From: Neoarius graeffei | Lineage: Eukaryota; Chordata; Actinopteri; Siluriformes; Ariidae | Assembly (NCBI RefSeq): GCF_027579695.1 | Contig: NC_083579.1 | Location: forward strand, 71,533,371 to 71,597,370 | DNA length: 64,000 nt | Direction: 5' to 3' | Shown: positions 20,248 to 31,829 of the stretch, piece by piece | Numbering within the stretch: the first letter of the stretch is position 1 | How the letters are laid out: every line of letters starts with the position of its first letter | Made by a program: the position numbers and the translations under genes | The notes under the pieces: model-generated | Told to the model about the DNA's origin: nothing | Seen by the model: the letters and a program-made list of their open reading frames with translations, nothing else | The model's database searches: none

Positions 20248-21737
20248 CTTAAAGGAGATTACGCAGAACCTTTATTTTTAAATACATTTCTGAGTGGATA
20301 GTATCTCCATTCTTGACTCTTGTATGCTGCATAAATGGGAACAAAATATACATTTTTGAGAGTTAAAATCGACCACAAAGTTGGCATTCAAGTTGCCCCG
20401 CTGAGCCAGCCAGCCCTGAGTGCGTGACGTCACAGCGGTAACTGGTTTTAAGGCCGAGGCCTTCGACAGCTATAGACCAAAGTCATATAAATAAAAATTT
20501 ATGTTGAAAGTAAGAAATACCGTTACCGACTTGCTCAACTAAGACTGATTTGACTTCATTGATTGTGGGTTGACTCTCATTAAAACAGGATGGGTGTTAT
20601 AACTTATGTAACCTACATGTACATGCATGCATTTTCACTGATAAAACGTAAAAGGCTCATTAAATAATCAGATGAACTGAGACAATCACGTTCTGAAGCA
20701 AATTAAATCATCTTATACCGGTAACTTAAACACACAATACAAGTTACATGGATTAATCTAAATGCAGGTAAACAACGAGTGTTTTTGTTGTTTTGTATCC
20801 AAATGAGAGTAGGAGCTTACCCATCTGTGTTATCGCTTCTTGAAGGCCGATCTTGTGGCTGATTGTTTTGAAACAATCTGACTTTCAGTTGTTCGTTCAT
20901 TTCTCCGTCCATTCGCTTCTTCCACGTAAGGGTGAGATATTGCTACTGAGGTAAGCATATCCAGCGGAGAAATCAGATGGCTGCTCCACTCATTCTCCAT
21001 TTTCTCCATACTGAGTACTCCGCCATTACTGCTCGGCTCAGGCAATTACTAAAACCCGGGACGGGACGTCACTGGTTTAAGCAACAACCGTGGGGAGGTC
21101 ACTGCCCGAGCAATAATATGTCCCGTCCCGGGTTTTAGCAACAACCCTCAGCTCACACTCCAGGAGAACTGGTGCAACTGAACTTACTTTCCCTTTTCTT
21201 ATAGTTTTCTTTTCCTTAAATTGTTGGTACTGCACCCTCTTTCAGTACAGGCTTATAGCCAATGCTCCTCAACAGATCAGAGGTCTCGTACGAATCTTCA
21301 GTAAAATGTGCAGAGCAGAGGAGAGATCACTTCGTAGGCATCCAACGTGCCCGTGAATTTCTCACAAAACGTGTCCAAATCTTTGCAGTTTGAACATTCT
21401 TGGGCCATGAATGCAACGTAAATCCACCTTCTGTTGTGTTGCTGCACCAGCCAAAAACACATCTACATGGCACGGCGATAAATTAGCTCAAAATGGAGGA
21501 TCGGCTTTGCAATCAGGTCTGTGTTTTAGTATAGCGGAAATGACGATGAGACCGATAGACTTCCTGCTGTGATGTCATGGATCTCAAGGTCATTCACTCA
21601 GACTGCTATCATTTTAATCGTAAAAGTTACTATATTAGATTTATTGTTAATGCTTAAAACTATTCCTATGCCATTCTTGAGGTTTCAGGCATTTATAAAT
21701 AAAAAGTGAGGCCATGGTTCTGCGTATATGCTTTAAG
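20248..21737. mobile_element. DNA transposon-like insert with TIRs
   Basis: The left end CTTAAAGGAGATTACGCAGA and the right end (complement CTTAAAGCATATACGCAGA) are inverted. The insert is 1,490 bp and splits the repeat on either side with a short duplication (about CACA). Inside are an internal inverted pair around CCCGGGACGGGAC (21052-21140) and a 71-codon minus-strand frame at 20830-21045 with no domain I recognise. It is probably non-autonomous. Confidence 0.6.
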
Positions 21738-22190
21738 CACACAGTGAAATTTAACCTCTGCATTTAACCCATCTGAAGCAGTGAACACACACATGCAGAC
21801 ACACATGAGCAATGATCACACGCACATGCTACAGCACCTGGGGAGCAGTTCTGGGTTAGGTGCCTTGCTCAAGGGCACTTCAGTCCAAACTCAGCCCAAG
21901 GCCGCCCCATGTTAACCTAACCTGCATGTCTTCGGACTGTGGGGGAAAGCGGAGCACCTGGAGGAAACCCACACAGACACGAGGAGAACATGCAAACTCT
22001 GCACAGAAAGGCTCCCGTCGGTTGCTGGGCTCAAACCCAAAACCTTCTTGCTGTGAGGCGACAGTGCTAACCACTAAACCACCGTACCGCCAAGTAAATT
22101 CTGGTTGATGTAAATTCTATTTTTAGGTCATGGACAGTTGTACTGTGTATGGTTGTGTGTGACCAATAAATTTGAATTTGTACTTAGTAC
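21738..22190 (-). repeat. Composite repeat, right part, with SINE head
   Basis: 21738-21910 continues the interrupted repeat. 21914-22093 matches the head half of the tRNA-derived SINE on the minus strand (copy 4, truncated and more diverged). An AATAAATTTGAATTTG tail follows, and V-array sequence resumes near 22190. Confidence 0.6.
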
Positions 22191-22411
22191 TCACTTGGCA
22201 CAGATATTTCCCTCTAAAATACCCGAAGGTTTATGGCTGCTGTCCCGAGAAGGATTAGCAGAACACTGAAACACAAAATGGCCTGCAAAGTTTTCTACAT
22301 ATTCAATTCTCCACACGTGACTCACATCAAGGAAGCACAGGGTCCCACCCCATAGCCAGTAACAACCATCTCCACACCTACCCACTGCTAATGTATGTTT
22401 CTCTCCTCAAC

Positions 22412-22862
22412 ATGAGGTGTTTGTGTTTGATTCTCTGCATTCTGACAGGACAATGGCTACTGACTTCATGTAAGCTTATAATGTTGTCAATATTGCATTA
22501 TTTAAAGCAGCTTCAAAACAACTACAATAATTTCAAATCTTTTAAATAATAAATTTATCATCATCGCAGGTCTGCAGGTCATACAGGTCCATCAGAACCC
22601 AGAGAACCTGATTCTTTCTCCTCGATCATCACTGAGCATCTCCTGCTCTATAACTGGCACAACAAATCCATATCTTTACTGGTACCACTGGAATGAGACA
22701 GCAGGGTTCACACTGGTCTTTACCTCTCTAGGTACGGGTTCAATGAATCCTAACAGTGAGGGTCAGTTTAAAGCTCACAGACCAAAAGACCTTCAGATCA
22801 TTCTGGAGTCTGATGAAGTGAGTGAGATCGGCTCTGCAGTGTGGTACTGTGCAGCCAGTCCC
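22412..22862 (+). CDS. V8: V segment, subfamily A, intact
   Basis: Leader exon 22412-22469 (MRCLCLILCILTGQWLLTS) and V exon 22570-22862 are open. CDR1 is TGTTNPY, CDR2 SLGTGSMNP, the FR3 site RPKDLQ, and the end VWYCAASP. Two departures from the family are SPRSSLS (Gly to Arg in FR1) and ESDEVSEIG (Gly to Glu). It is the last subfamily A member; from V9 on, all are B2. About 5.4 kb of inserted DNA separates its promoter region from the older array to the left. Confidence 0.8.
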
Positions 22863-22901
22863 CACAGCATCACAGTTTCATCACAGAGCTGTACAAAAAC
22901 C
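22863..22901 (+). other. 23-RSS of V8
   Basis: CACAGCA (22863-22869), 23-bp spacer, ACAAAAACC (22893-22901). The internal CACAGTG of sister copies reads CACAGTT here. Confidence 0.83.
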
Positions 22902-23400
22902 ACAACATCATCTTCAGCCTGGGTTTTATGCACAAATATACAGTATTATATATTGTTTTAAATAGTTCATCAGTACAATATGTTAACTTGTAGTGGTTTT
23001 ATTGATCTATAAAGTTATGTTTGCTTGATTGAAATATTCAAAAGCTATGGTTGTCTGCATTTTTTTCCAATTTATCTTTTTTCCCCATTATGTTTCTTAA
23101 AGTTTCTTAAATAATTGCTTGTCCAATAAAACAATAAAGAAAATAATAATCAGTATTTGTATTATTGTTGTTTACAGTATCATAGATACTGTCAAGCACG
23201 AGATTATTTCAGAGAAAAACTTTTTCAGCAAGAAAACAATTCAAAGCAGGCCTTCAGATTCATCAACCACAGAATCACAGTGTTAAGTAAACGTGTGTGT
23301 GTATGTGTTTGTTCGTTCTATGGGTGATAATATCCTGTCAAGGTTTCCAGGCACTTTGAAACGAGAGAAAAACATCACCTAAGATAAACCCCAGCGTATG
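22902..23400 (+). other. V8-V9 intergenic, no gene seen
   Basis: V 3' flank with several AATAAA-like words, leading to the V9 upstream region (GATAAACCCCAGCGTATGTA), where the Tc1 copy is inserted. Confidence 0.55.
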
Positions 23401-23402
23401 TA

Positions 23403-25008
23403 CAACCCCGATTCCAAAAAAGTTGGGACAAAGTACAAATTGTAAATAAAAACGGAATGCAATAATAATTTACAAATCTCAAAAACTGATATTGTATTCA
23501 CAATAGAACATAGACAACATATCAAATGTCGAAAGTGAGACATTTTGAAATTTCATGCCAAATATTGGCTCATTTGAAATTTCATGACAGCAACACATCT
23601 CAAAAAAGTTGGGACAGGGGCAATAAGAGGCTGGAAAAGTTAAAGGTACAAAAAAGGAACAGCTGGAGGACCAAATTGCAACTCATTAGGTCAATTGGCA
23701 ATATGTCATTAACATGACTGGGTATAAAAAGAGCATCTTGGAGTGGCAGCGGCTCTTAGAAGTAAAGATGGGAAGAGGATCACCAATCCCCCTAATTCTG
23801 CGCCGACAAATAGTGGAGCAATATCAGAAAGGAGTTCGACAGTGTAAAATTGCAAAGAGGTTGAACATATCATCATCTACAGTGCATAATATCATCAAAA
23901 GATTCAGAGAATCTGGAAGAATCTCTGTGCGTAAGGGTCAAGGCCGGAAAACCATACTGGGTGCCTGTGATCTTCGGGCCCTTAGACGGCACTGCATCAC
24001 ATACAGGCATGCTTCTGTATTGGAAATCACAAAATGGGCTCAGGAATATTTCCAGAGAACATTATCTGTGAACACAATTCACCGTGCCATCCGCCGTTGC
24101 CAGCTAAAACTCTATAGTTCAAAGAAGAAGCCGTATCTAAACATGATCCAGAAGCGCAGACGTCTTCTCTGGGCCAAGGCTCATTTAAAATGGACTGTGG
24201 CAAAGTGGAAAACTGTTCTGTGGTCAGACGAATCAAAATTTGAAGTTCTTTATGGAAATCAGGGACGCCGTGTCATTCGGACTAAAGAGGAGAAGGACGA
24301 CCCAAGTTGTTATCAGCGCTCAGTTCAGAAGCCTGCATCTCTGATGGTATGGGGTTGCATTAGTGCGTGTGGCATGGGCAGCTTACACATCTGGAAAGAC
24401 ACCATCCATGCTGAAAGGTCTATCCAGGTTCTAGAGCAACATATGCTCCCATCCAGATGACGTCTCTTTCAGGGAAGACCTTGAATTTTCCAACATGACA
24501 ATGCAAAACCACATACTGCATCAATTACAGCATCATGGCTGCGTAGAAGAAGGGTCCGGGTACTGAACTGGCCAGCCTGCAGTCCAGATCTTTCACCCAT
24601 AGAAAACATTTGGCACATCATAAAACGGAAGATACGACAAAAAAGACCTAAGACAGTTGAACAACTAGAATCCTACATTAGACAAGAATGGGTTAATATT
24701 CCTATCCCTAAACTTGAGCAACTTGTCTCCTCAGTCCCCAGACGTTTACACTGTTGTGAAGAGAAAAGGGGCTGTCTCACAGTGGTAAACATGGCCTTGT
24801 CCCAACTTTTTTGAGATGTGGTGTTGTCATGAAATTTATAATCACCTAATTTTTCTCTTTAAATGATACATTTTCTCAGTTTAAACATTTGATATGTCAT
24901 CTATGTTCTATTCTGAATAAAATATGGAATTTTGAAACTTCCACATCATTGCATTCCGTTTTTATTTACAATTTGTACTTTGTCCCAACTTTTTTGGAAT
25001 CGGGGTTG
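23403..25008 (+). mobile_element. Tc1/mariner element, copy 3, defective
   Basis: Flanked by TA (23401-23402, 25009-25010). The ends begin CAACCCCGATTCCAAAAAAG. It is 1.61 kb and inserted exactly within the conserved V upstream motif GCGTATGTAATTCTCC, about 120 bp before the V9 leader. Confidence 0.93.
23714..24813 (+). pseudogene. Tc1 transposase with two nonsense codons (copy 3)
   Basis: One continuous reading frame from [20 protein letters not shown] to PRRLHCCEEKRG is interrupted by two TGA codons (24458-24460 and about 24482). All three catalytic acids are visible: [18 protein letters not shown] and SPDLSPIENIW. The HTH part reads [20 protein letters not shown]. This is the best preserved transposase of the window but still not a complete protein. 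Confidence 0.85.
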
Positions 25009-25124
25009 TAATTCTCCAGCTGTGACGCAGGGTGAACTCGCACAGGGTCCCACCCCATTGCTCAGTAACAGCCTGTTTCAGCACAGAGCCCGAGTTACTA
25101 CAACTGCTACTGCATGTTGTCCTA

Positions 25125-25568
25125 ATGATCTTGATGCATTTGCATTTAGCTCTTTTTATTCTGACAGTACACTGGCTTTCAACTATATGTAAGCTAATAG
25201 TGTGATTAATTCAGCATTACTGAGAACTTTTAGAACAGCAATATCAAACTAATTACATTTTTTTTGGATTCACAGCCATGCAGCTCATACAGGTCCAACA
25301 GGACACAAAGGACCTGATTCTGTCCAAAGGATCAAAGCTGAAGGTCACCTGCTCTATAACTGGCATAAGTAGTCCAAACCTGTACTGGTACTACTGGAAT
25401 GAAACAGCAGGGTTCACACTGGTCTTCACCTCTACAGCTACTAATTCAGTGAATCCTACCAATTATGGTCAGTTTAAATCTCACAGACCTGAACAGCTTC
25501 AGATCATTCTGGAGTCTGATGGAGTGAGTGAGATCGGATCTGCAGTGTGGTACTGTGCAGCCAGTCCC
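25125..25568 (+). CDS. V9: V segment, subfamily B2, intact
   Basis: Leader exon 25125-25188 (MILMHLHLALFILTVHWLST) and V exon 25276-25568 after acceptor CACAG; the junction codon gives Ser. CDR1 is TGISSPN, FR2 reads WYYWNETAG, CDR2 STATNSVNP, and it has NYGQF where others have SEGQF. The FR3 site is RPEQLQ and the end VWYCAASP. First of the B2 group (MQ(L/V)IQVQQD start). The Tc1 insertion leaves its promoter box (25045-25058) untouched but removes more distal sequence. Confidence 0.82.
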
Positions 25569-25607
25569 CACAGCATCACAGTGTCATCACAGAGCTGTAC
25601 AAAAACC
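25569..25607 (+). other. 23-RSS of V9
   Basis: CACAGCA (25569-25575), 23-bp spacer, ACAAAAACC (25599-25607). Confidence 0.85.
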
Positions 25608-26035
25608 ACAACATCTTCTAAAGCTTGGGTTTTATGCTCAAATACACAGTATTATGTACCTTTTTAAATTGTTCATCAGTACAATACTTTAACTGATAGA
25701 GGTTTTTTGATCTATAAAGTCATGTTTGTTTGATTGAAATATACAAAGTTAGTGTCATCTGCATTTTTTCCCAATTAATCTTTTTTATTGTTTCTTAAAG
25801 TTTCTCAATTTCTTGCTTGTCCAATAAAACACTAAAGAAAATAATAATCAGTATTTGTATTACTGGTATTTACAGGATAACACACGCTGTCAAGCACAAG
25901 ATTATTTCAGAGAAAAACTTTTTAAGCAAGAAAATGATTCAAAGCAGGCCTTCAGATTCATCAACCACAGAATCACACCGTTAAGTAAAACCAGAGTGCA
26001 TCCTTGTGGGGAAAGTCCTATACACTACGTTGAGT

Positions 26036-27410
26036 GGATATAAAAAGTTTACACACCCTCTGTTAAAATTGGCGGCTTTTTAAATGTAGAAAATAATGTC
26101 AGATATTTTTCTACTTTAAATGTGATACAGCAATCAATGAAATTCAAGTACAAAACAAAAAAAGAAATGTTTTCAAAGAAATACCAATTACCTGGATGCA
26201 TAAGTGTGCACACCTTTATATAATGGGACATGTGACTGTCCTCAGAATTCACTAATCACATTCAAACTCCTGTTCAAAAGTAATTATCATCAACCTGTCA
26301 TCAATTAAGTGATTCTGTTGAACTCCAAATCAATATCAGCTGTTTCTGTCAGATTTTCTTGACATCTTCTTTGTTTCATTTGACTGCTGGAGCCAGGATT
26401 TACAAAGAATCTCATTGTTGAAAGTTATGACACAGGAGAAGAGTACAAAAAAAATTTCCAGCACCATGGAACGGAATGAAGGCCATCATCAAGAAGTGGA
26501 GAAAATGGAGCACCATAGTCACATTATCAAGAACAGGACCTCCCTCTAAAATTGATGACAAGACAAAAACCTATTGGGGATGCTGCCAAGAGAGCTTGGC
26601 AATGTTTAAAAAGGTGCAGGAATATATTGCAAGTACTTCTGTCTCTCTGCATGTGACAACGATCTCATATATTCTTCACATATCTAGGCTATGGAGTAGG
26701 GTGGCTAGACTGACGCTGTTTCTCACAATAAAGGAAAGCACCCAAGCCTGCCTAAATCACCCAAAGCCATATGGCAAAATGTGCTATGGTCTGATAAGAC
26801 CAAGGTAGAATACTGGCGGCATAATTCTGATATGTTTGGGGAAAAAACAAAACAAAAAAACAAAACACACAAGACAACACACCACCCAAAGAACATCATT
26901 TCCATGGTGAAGCATGGTGGTGGCAGCATCATGCTTTGGGGCTGCTTCACTTCAGCTGAGAATGAGGCTTTACTCAATATAGAGGAATCATGGTTCACTT
27001 CAAATACCAATCTGTCTTGGCAAACAAAACAAAACAAAAAACAGCCAGCCTCTGTTAGAGAGCTGAAGATGAAACAAATTCATTTTCCAGCATGATATCG
27101 ACCCATGCATGAATCCAAGTCAGCAAAGGAATGGCTTCAAAAGAAGATCAACATTTTGGAATGTTCTATTCAGAACCCTGATCAAAATCCAATCGATAAC
27201 ATGTGGAAGGACTTGAAGAAGGCTGGGCACATGAGATCTTCTCACACTTTAATCCATATGGAGCATTTTTGCAAGGAAGAGTGAAATAAATTTGCCAAAT
27301 CATGATGATTAAGTTGGTAGACTCTTAACCAAACAAGGCAGAGTGCTGTATTGTTCGCAAAAGGTGCTTTAACCAAGTATTACTTCAGGGGTGTGCACAC
27401 TTATGACAAT
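26036..27410 (+). mobile_element. Old Tc1 relic in V9-V10 spacer
   Basis: It starts near GTGGATATAAAAAGTTTACA and ends near GGGTGTGCACACTTATG. Broken transposase words such as [14 protein letters not shown] (about 26910) and NPIDNMWKDLK remain. Related relics lie in the spacers after V11, V12, V15, V17, V19, V20 and V21, so it was in the array before the V units duplicated. Confidence 0.78.
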
Positions 27411-27596
27411 TACTGTCAATTTTTTTCTTTTCCCCCAAAAAATTCTATTTGTATTTCAGTTGAATTTTGTTAGCTGCTATATCACATTAAAGGTGCAAAA
27501 TAATCTGATATGATTTATGTTGGTTCATTTTTTACATCATGAAAAGATGCAAAATTAATAGATGTGTGTCAACTTTGATATTCACTGTAGTGACAT

Positions 27597-27614
27597 AGAG
27601 AGAGAGAGAGAGAG
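27597..27614 (+). repeat. (GA)n run upstream of V10
   Basis: A short GA repeat after GTAGTGACAT. The same position is occupied by GA runs of different length at 36003-36050, 38556-38583, 45040-45053, 49612-49651 and 59640-59662. Confidence 0.85.
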
Positions 27615-27823
27615 TATTCTATGGGTGATAATATCCTGTCATGACTTCCAGACACTTTGAAACGAGAGAAAAACATCACCTGAGATAAACCCCAGCGTAT
27701 GTAATTCTCCAGCTGTGACGCAGGGTGAACTCGCACAGGGTCCCACCCCATTGCTCAGTAACAGTCTGTTTCAGCACAGAGTCCGAGTTACTACAACTGC
27801 TACTGCATGTTGTCCTAATAATC

Positions 27824-28253
27824 ATGATGCATTTGCATTTAGCTCTTTTTATTCTGATAGTACACTGGCTTTCAACTATATGTAAGCTAATAATGTGATT
27901 AATGCAGCATTACTGAGAACAACAATATCAAGCTAATTACATTTTTTTTTGTATCCACAGGTATGCAGCTCATACAGGTTCAACAGGACCCAAGGGACCT
28001 GGTTCTGTCCAAAGGATCATCGCTGAAGGTCACCTGCTCTATAACTGCCACAAGTATTCCAACCCTGTACTGGTACCACTGGAATGAAACAACAGGGTTC
28101 ACACTGGTCTTCATCTCTACAGCTACTGGTTCAGTGAATCCTGCCAGTGAGGGTCAGTTTAAATCTCACAGACCTGAACAGCTTCAGATCATTCTGGAGT
28201 CTGATGGAGTGAGTGAGATCGGATCTGCAGTGTGGTACTGTGCAGCCAGTCCC
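27824..28253 (+). CDS. V10: V segment, subfamily B2, intact
   Basis: The first two leader codons of other copies read ATA ATC here, so the start moves to the third (ATG at 27824); leader exon 27824-27881, V exon 27961-28253. CDR1 is TATSIPT, CDR2 STATGSVNP and the FR3 site RPEQLQ. The FR2 sequon is kept (WNETTGF). No stop or splice defect is visible. Confidence 0.82.
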
Positions 28254-28292
28254 CACAGCATCACAGTGTCATCACAGAGCTGTACAAAAACC
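28254..28292 (+). other. 23-RSS of V10
   Basis: CACAGCA (28254-28260), 23-bp spacer, ACAAAAACC (28284-28292). Confidence 0.85.
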
Positions 28293-28559
28293 ACAACATC
28301 TTCTTAAGCTTGGGTTTTATGCTCAAATATACAATTTTATCCTCCATTTTACTTTGGTTATCAGCACATGGCCTGAACTGATAGAAGCCTGACTGATCTC
28401 TGAAGTTAAAATTACACAAGTTTGTCCTTGGCTACAAAGGGCTAAGAATTTTTTTTCTTCTGTCAAGCACATAAAACAAACAATCCCCACCAGAATGCCT
28501 TGCTTGTTCAATAAAACAATAAAGAAAATAATAAATAATATTTACATAAATATACAAAT

Positions 28560-30503
28560 AGTCCGTGGGTCACCAAGGGGCTACAAAATGCCTGCAAAAA
28601 GAAAAATATATTATACAGACAATTCTTAAAGCATCGAACTATAGAGGCAGAGGAAAAATATAAAAAATATAAAAATAAATTAACTAATATTATAAGGATA
28701 TGTAAGAAAGACTATTATAATAAATTAGTGGAGAAAAACAAAAACAATATTAAAGGTATATGGACTGTACTAAATGGTATTGTGAGGAATGGATCCAAAA
28801 CTACAAATTACCCAGAGTATTACACTGAAAATGATAAGATCATAAATAATATGGAGGATGTGGTGAATGGTTTTAATCAATTCTTTGTAAATGTGGGACC
28901 AGATTTAGCGGCAAAAATAAAGGAACCTGAGACAACACAATGTGGGGACATAGAAGATATGGGGGACAGAAATCCAAGTACAATTTTTCTAACTGCAACT
29001 GATGAGGAAGAAATTATCCAAATTGTAAGAAAATGTAAAAACAAAACTTCTGCAGACTGGAATGATATAGACATGTTAACAGTAAAGACAGTTATTGAGG
29101 GAATTGTGAAACCACTCACCCACATCTGCAATTTATCTTTTCAATCAGGTACATTTCCAGACAAAATGAAAATTGCAATAGTGATACCATTGTTTAAAAA
29201 TGGAGATAGACACCATTTCACAAACTACAGGCCTGTTTCTTTACTCCCCCAATTCTCCAAAATACTCGAACAACTTTTTTCAGATAGACTGGACAAATTC
29301 ATTGAAAAACACAACCTACTTACAGACAGTCAATATGGATTCAGAACGGACAGATCAACATCGATGGCACTAATGGAACTAATAGAGGAAATCACAAAAT
29401 GTATAGACAATAAAAAAATAGCAATTGGAGTATTTGTGGACCTAAAAAAAGCATTTGATACTATTGATCATAGTATATTATTAAGTAAACTAGAAAAGTG
29501 TGGTGTTAGGGGAGTTGGGTGGAGTTGGCTGTCGAGCTATCTAAGAAACAGGCAACAGTTTGTGCAGATAAGTGACCATAAATCTGATTTCATGAACATT
29601 ACATGCGGGGTACCACAGGGGTCAATATTAGGTCCGAAATTATTCATAATATATATCAATGACATATGTACAATTTCGCAAGTACTGAAATTTGTTTTGT
29701 TTGCAGATGACACCAATATTTTTTGTTCCGGTGAGAATTTGCAGCAGACTTTAGAGATAATCACAACTGAAATAAATAAACTAAAACTATGGTTTGACAA
29801 AAATAAATTATCATTAAATCTAAGCAAAACAAAGATTATGTTGTTTGGGAGACACAAAATAGATTGTAATGTAGAATTGATAATAGACAATACTAAGATA
29901 GAAATGGTACAGGAAATTAAATTTCTTGGTGTGATTTTGGATCATAAAGTCTGCTGGAAACCTCATGTAGGATATGTACGAGCAAAACTGGCAAAGTGCT
30001 CGGCAATTCTGTGGAAAACAAAATATATTCTTGATTGTAAATCTTTGCATACTCTATATTACTCATTATTTTTGCCATATCTGACTTATTGTGTCGAAGT
30101 CTGGGGAAACACCTACAAAACCACTCTGCAGCCGATATGTACAATACAGAAAAGAGCAATAAGGACAATAAACAAAACAGGATACAGAGATCACACAAAC
30201 CCACTATTCATAAAATCAAACATGTTGAAATTTATGGATCTGGTCAAATTCAGAACAGCACAAATAATGTACAAAGCAAGAAATAATCTATTGACGAAAA
30301 ATATACAAGGAATGTTTAGTGAGAGAGAGGGGGAATATAATTTAAGGGGAGACCTAAATTTTAAAAAAACAAAGGTTCGAACAAATATGAAAAGCATGTG
30401 TGTATCGAGCTGTGGGGTGACTTTATGGAACAGACTGGAGACAGAAATAAAACAAAGTGCAAATATAAATCTGTTTAAAAAAAGGTACAAAAAATATTTT
30501 TAA
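28560..30503 (+). CDS. LINE ORF2 fragment: reverse transcriptase
   Basis: An open frame of about 648 codons without its N-terminal endonuclease; there is no true start, since the frame is open to the truncation point. RT blocks: IPLFKNGDRHHFTNYRPVSL, QYGFRTDRSTSMAL, VFVDLKKAFDTIDHSILL, GVPQGSILGPKLFIIYIND and the catalytic FADDTN (about 29700). A C-terminal region with WG..YK and RAIR motifs follows. The type is a Jockey/I/Rex-like non-LTR RT; the exact clade is not certain. An undamaged RT frame suggests a fairly recent insertion. Confidence 0.82.
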   Translation, partial: SPWVTKGLQNACKKKNILYRQFLKHRTIEAEEKYKKYKNKLTNIIRICKKDYYNKLVEKNKNNIKGIWTVLNGIVRNGSKTTNYPEYYTENDKIINNMEDVVNGFNQFFVNVGPDLAAKIKEPETTQCGDIEDMGDRNPSTIFLTATDEEEIIQIVRKCKNKTSADWNDIDMLTVKTVIEGIVKPLTHICNLSFQSGTFPDKMKIAIVIPLFKNGDRHHFTNYRPVSLLPQFSKILEQLFSDRLDKFIEKHNLLTDSQYGFRTDRSTSMALMELIEEITKCIDNKKIAIGVFVDLKKAFDTIDHSILLSKLEKCGVRGVGWSWLSSYLRNRQQFVQISDHKSDFMNITCGVPQGSILGPKLFIIYINDICTISQVLKFVLFADDTNIFCSGENLQQTLEIITTEINKLKLWFDKNKLSLNLSKTKIMLFGRHKIDCNVELIIDNTKIEMVQEIKFLGVILDHKVCWKPHVGYVRAKLAKCSAILWKTKYILDCKSLHTLYYSLFLPYLTYCVEVWGNTYKTTLQPICTIQKRAIRTINKTGYRDHTNPLFIKSNMLKFMDLVKFRTAQIMYKARNNLLTKNIQGMFSEREGEYNLRGDLNFKKTKVRTNMKSMCVSSCGVTLWNRLETEIKQSANINLFKKRYKKYF

Positions 30504-30751
30504 ACAAGTATATAGAAGAGGAAGTATGTTAACGGAGGATGATGAGGGATAAATAGAATAGGGTTGATTGTTATATTAGAACTAACTTAGTATATGGTAT
30601 ATATTTATTTATGGGGGTAGATATCTTCATATTTACAGGGATAGGTATGTAGTAGATATTTAATTTTGTAATTATATATTTATATAGATATTTATGAAGT
30701 GTATATATGGTATAAAGTATATATATATTTTTGTAATTATATATTTATATA

Positions 30752-31110
30752 GGGCGGCACGGTGGTGTAGTGGTTAGCGCTGTCGCCTCACAGCAAGAAG
30801 GTCCTGGGTTCGAGCCCTGGGGCCGGCGAGGGCCTTTCTGTGTGGAGTTTGCATGTTCTCCCCGTGTCCGCGTGGGTTTCCTCCGGGTGCTCCGGTTTCC
30901 CCCACAGTCCAAAGACATGCAGGTTAGGTTAACTGGTGACTCTAAATTGACCGTAGGTGTGAATGTGAGTGTGAATGGTTGTCTATGTGTCAGCCCTGTG
31001 ATGACCTGGCGACTTGTCCAGGGTGTACCCCGCCTTTCGCCCGTAGTCAGCTGGGATAGGCTCCAGCTTGCCTGCGACCCTGTAGAAGGATAAAGCGGCT
31101 AGAGATAATG
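30752..31110 (+). repeat. tRNA-derived SINE, copy 5, nested in the LINE
   Basis: Head to tail complete, but lacking a few bases in the GTCTGTGTCTATGTGTC part. Inserted in the LINE 3' UTR. Confidence 0.82.
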
Positions 31111-31197
31111 TGATGTGTGTGATGTGATGTGATGTGTATGTATGTATGTATATGTGTATATATGTGTGTGTATATATATAATATGTGTATGTATATA

Positions 31198-31205
<8 letters not shown>

Positions 31206-31256
<51 letters not shown>
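31206..31256 (+). repeat. (TA)n microsatellite
   Basis: About 25 TA units in the LINE 3' UTR, preceded by ATGTATGT-type repeats. Confidence 0.9.
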
Positions 31257-31258
<2 letters not shown>

Positions 31259-31599
31259 ATATGGTATGTAGTATATATTTATTTTTGTAATTATATATTT
31301 ATATGGATAATCATGAAGTGTATATATGGTATATATTTTATAGGTGTATTAATGTAGTTTGGATTTCGGGGTAGTTAAAAAGGGGTGGGAAATTAAAAAA
31401 AAAAAGTATTGTACTTCTTCCCACTCCTATTTCGAACAATGTGCGGTGTATTGTAATGTCTTAGCTCTTTATGTTATTTTATTTATTCTTTTTTTGTCAC
31501 TTTTTTCATTTTCTTTCTTTTGTATGTACAAATAGTTACATACATTTTTATACATGTTCGAAATAAATAAATTCATTAATTCATTCATACATTATTGTT

Positions 31600-31815
31600 T
31601 TAAGTATAAAAAGGATAGTGAAGACAGCCAGCAGGATCATTGGATCATTTGTGCCCCTCTCCCTTCCCTGATGGAGATCTACCAGAAGTGCTCCACCTGC
31701 AGGGCTATCTCCATCATTAAGGACCCTTACCACCACATCATCTCCCTCCTACCATCAGGGAAGAGGTACAGAAGCATCAGCTGCAGAACCAGCAGGATGC
31801 TAAACAGCTTCTTCC
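31600..31815 (+). repeat. L2-like LINE 3' coding fragment (V10 unit)
   Basis: Encodes a piece of RT C-terminus: LMEIYQKCSTCRAISIIKDP, then LLPSGKRYRSISCRTSRMLN. The same fragment recurs after V12, V15 and V17, where it is cut and joined to the Tc1 relic. Here it runs further (SFFPQTG). Confidence 0.7.
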
Positions 31816-31829
31816 CACAAACTGGAAGA

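Larger units (their letters stand above)
28545..31588 (+). mobile_element. 5'-truncated LINE
   Basis: Inserted into the V10 3' spacer; the parental AATAATATTT/CATTATTGTTTT sequence is seen intact after V15 and V17. It starts in the linker before the RT and ends in a short AAATTCATT-type tail, with a likely short target copy ACAT. The 3' UTR is very AT-rich and hosts a nested SINE and a (TA)n run. No endonuclease part is present. Confidence 0.78.
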
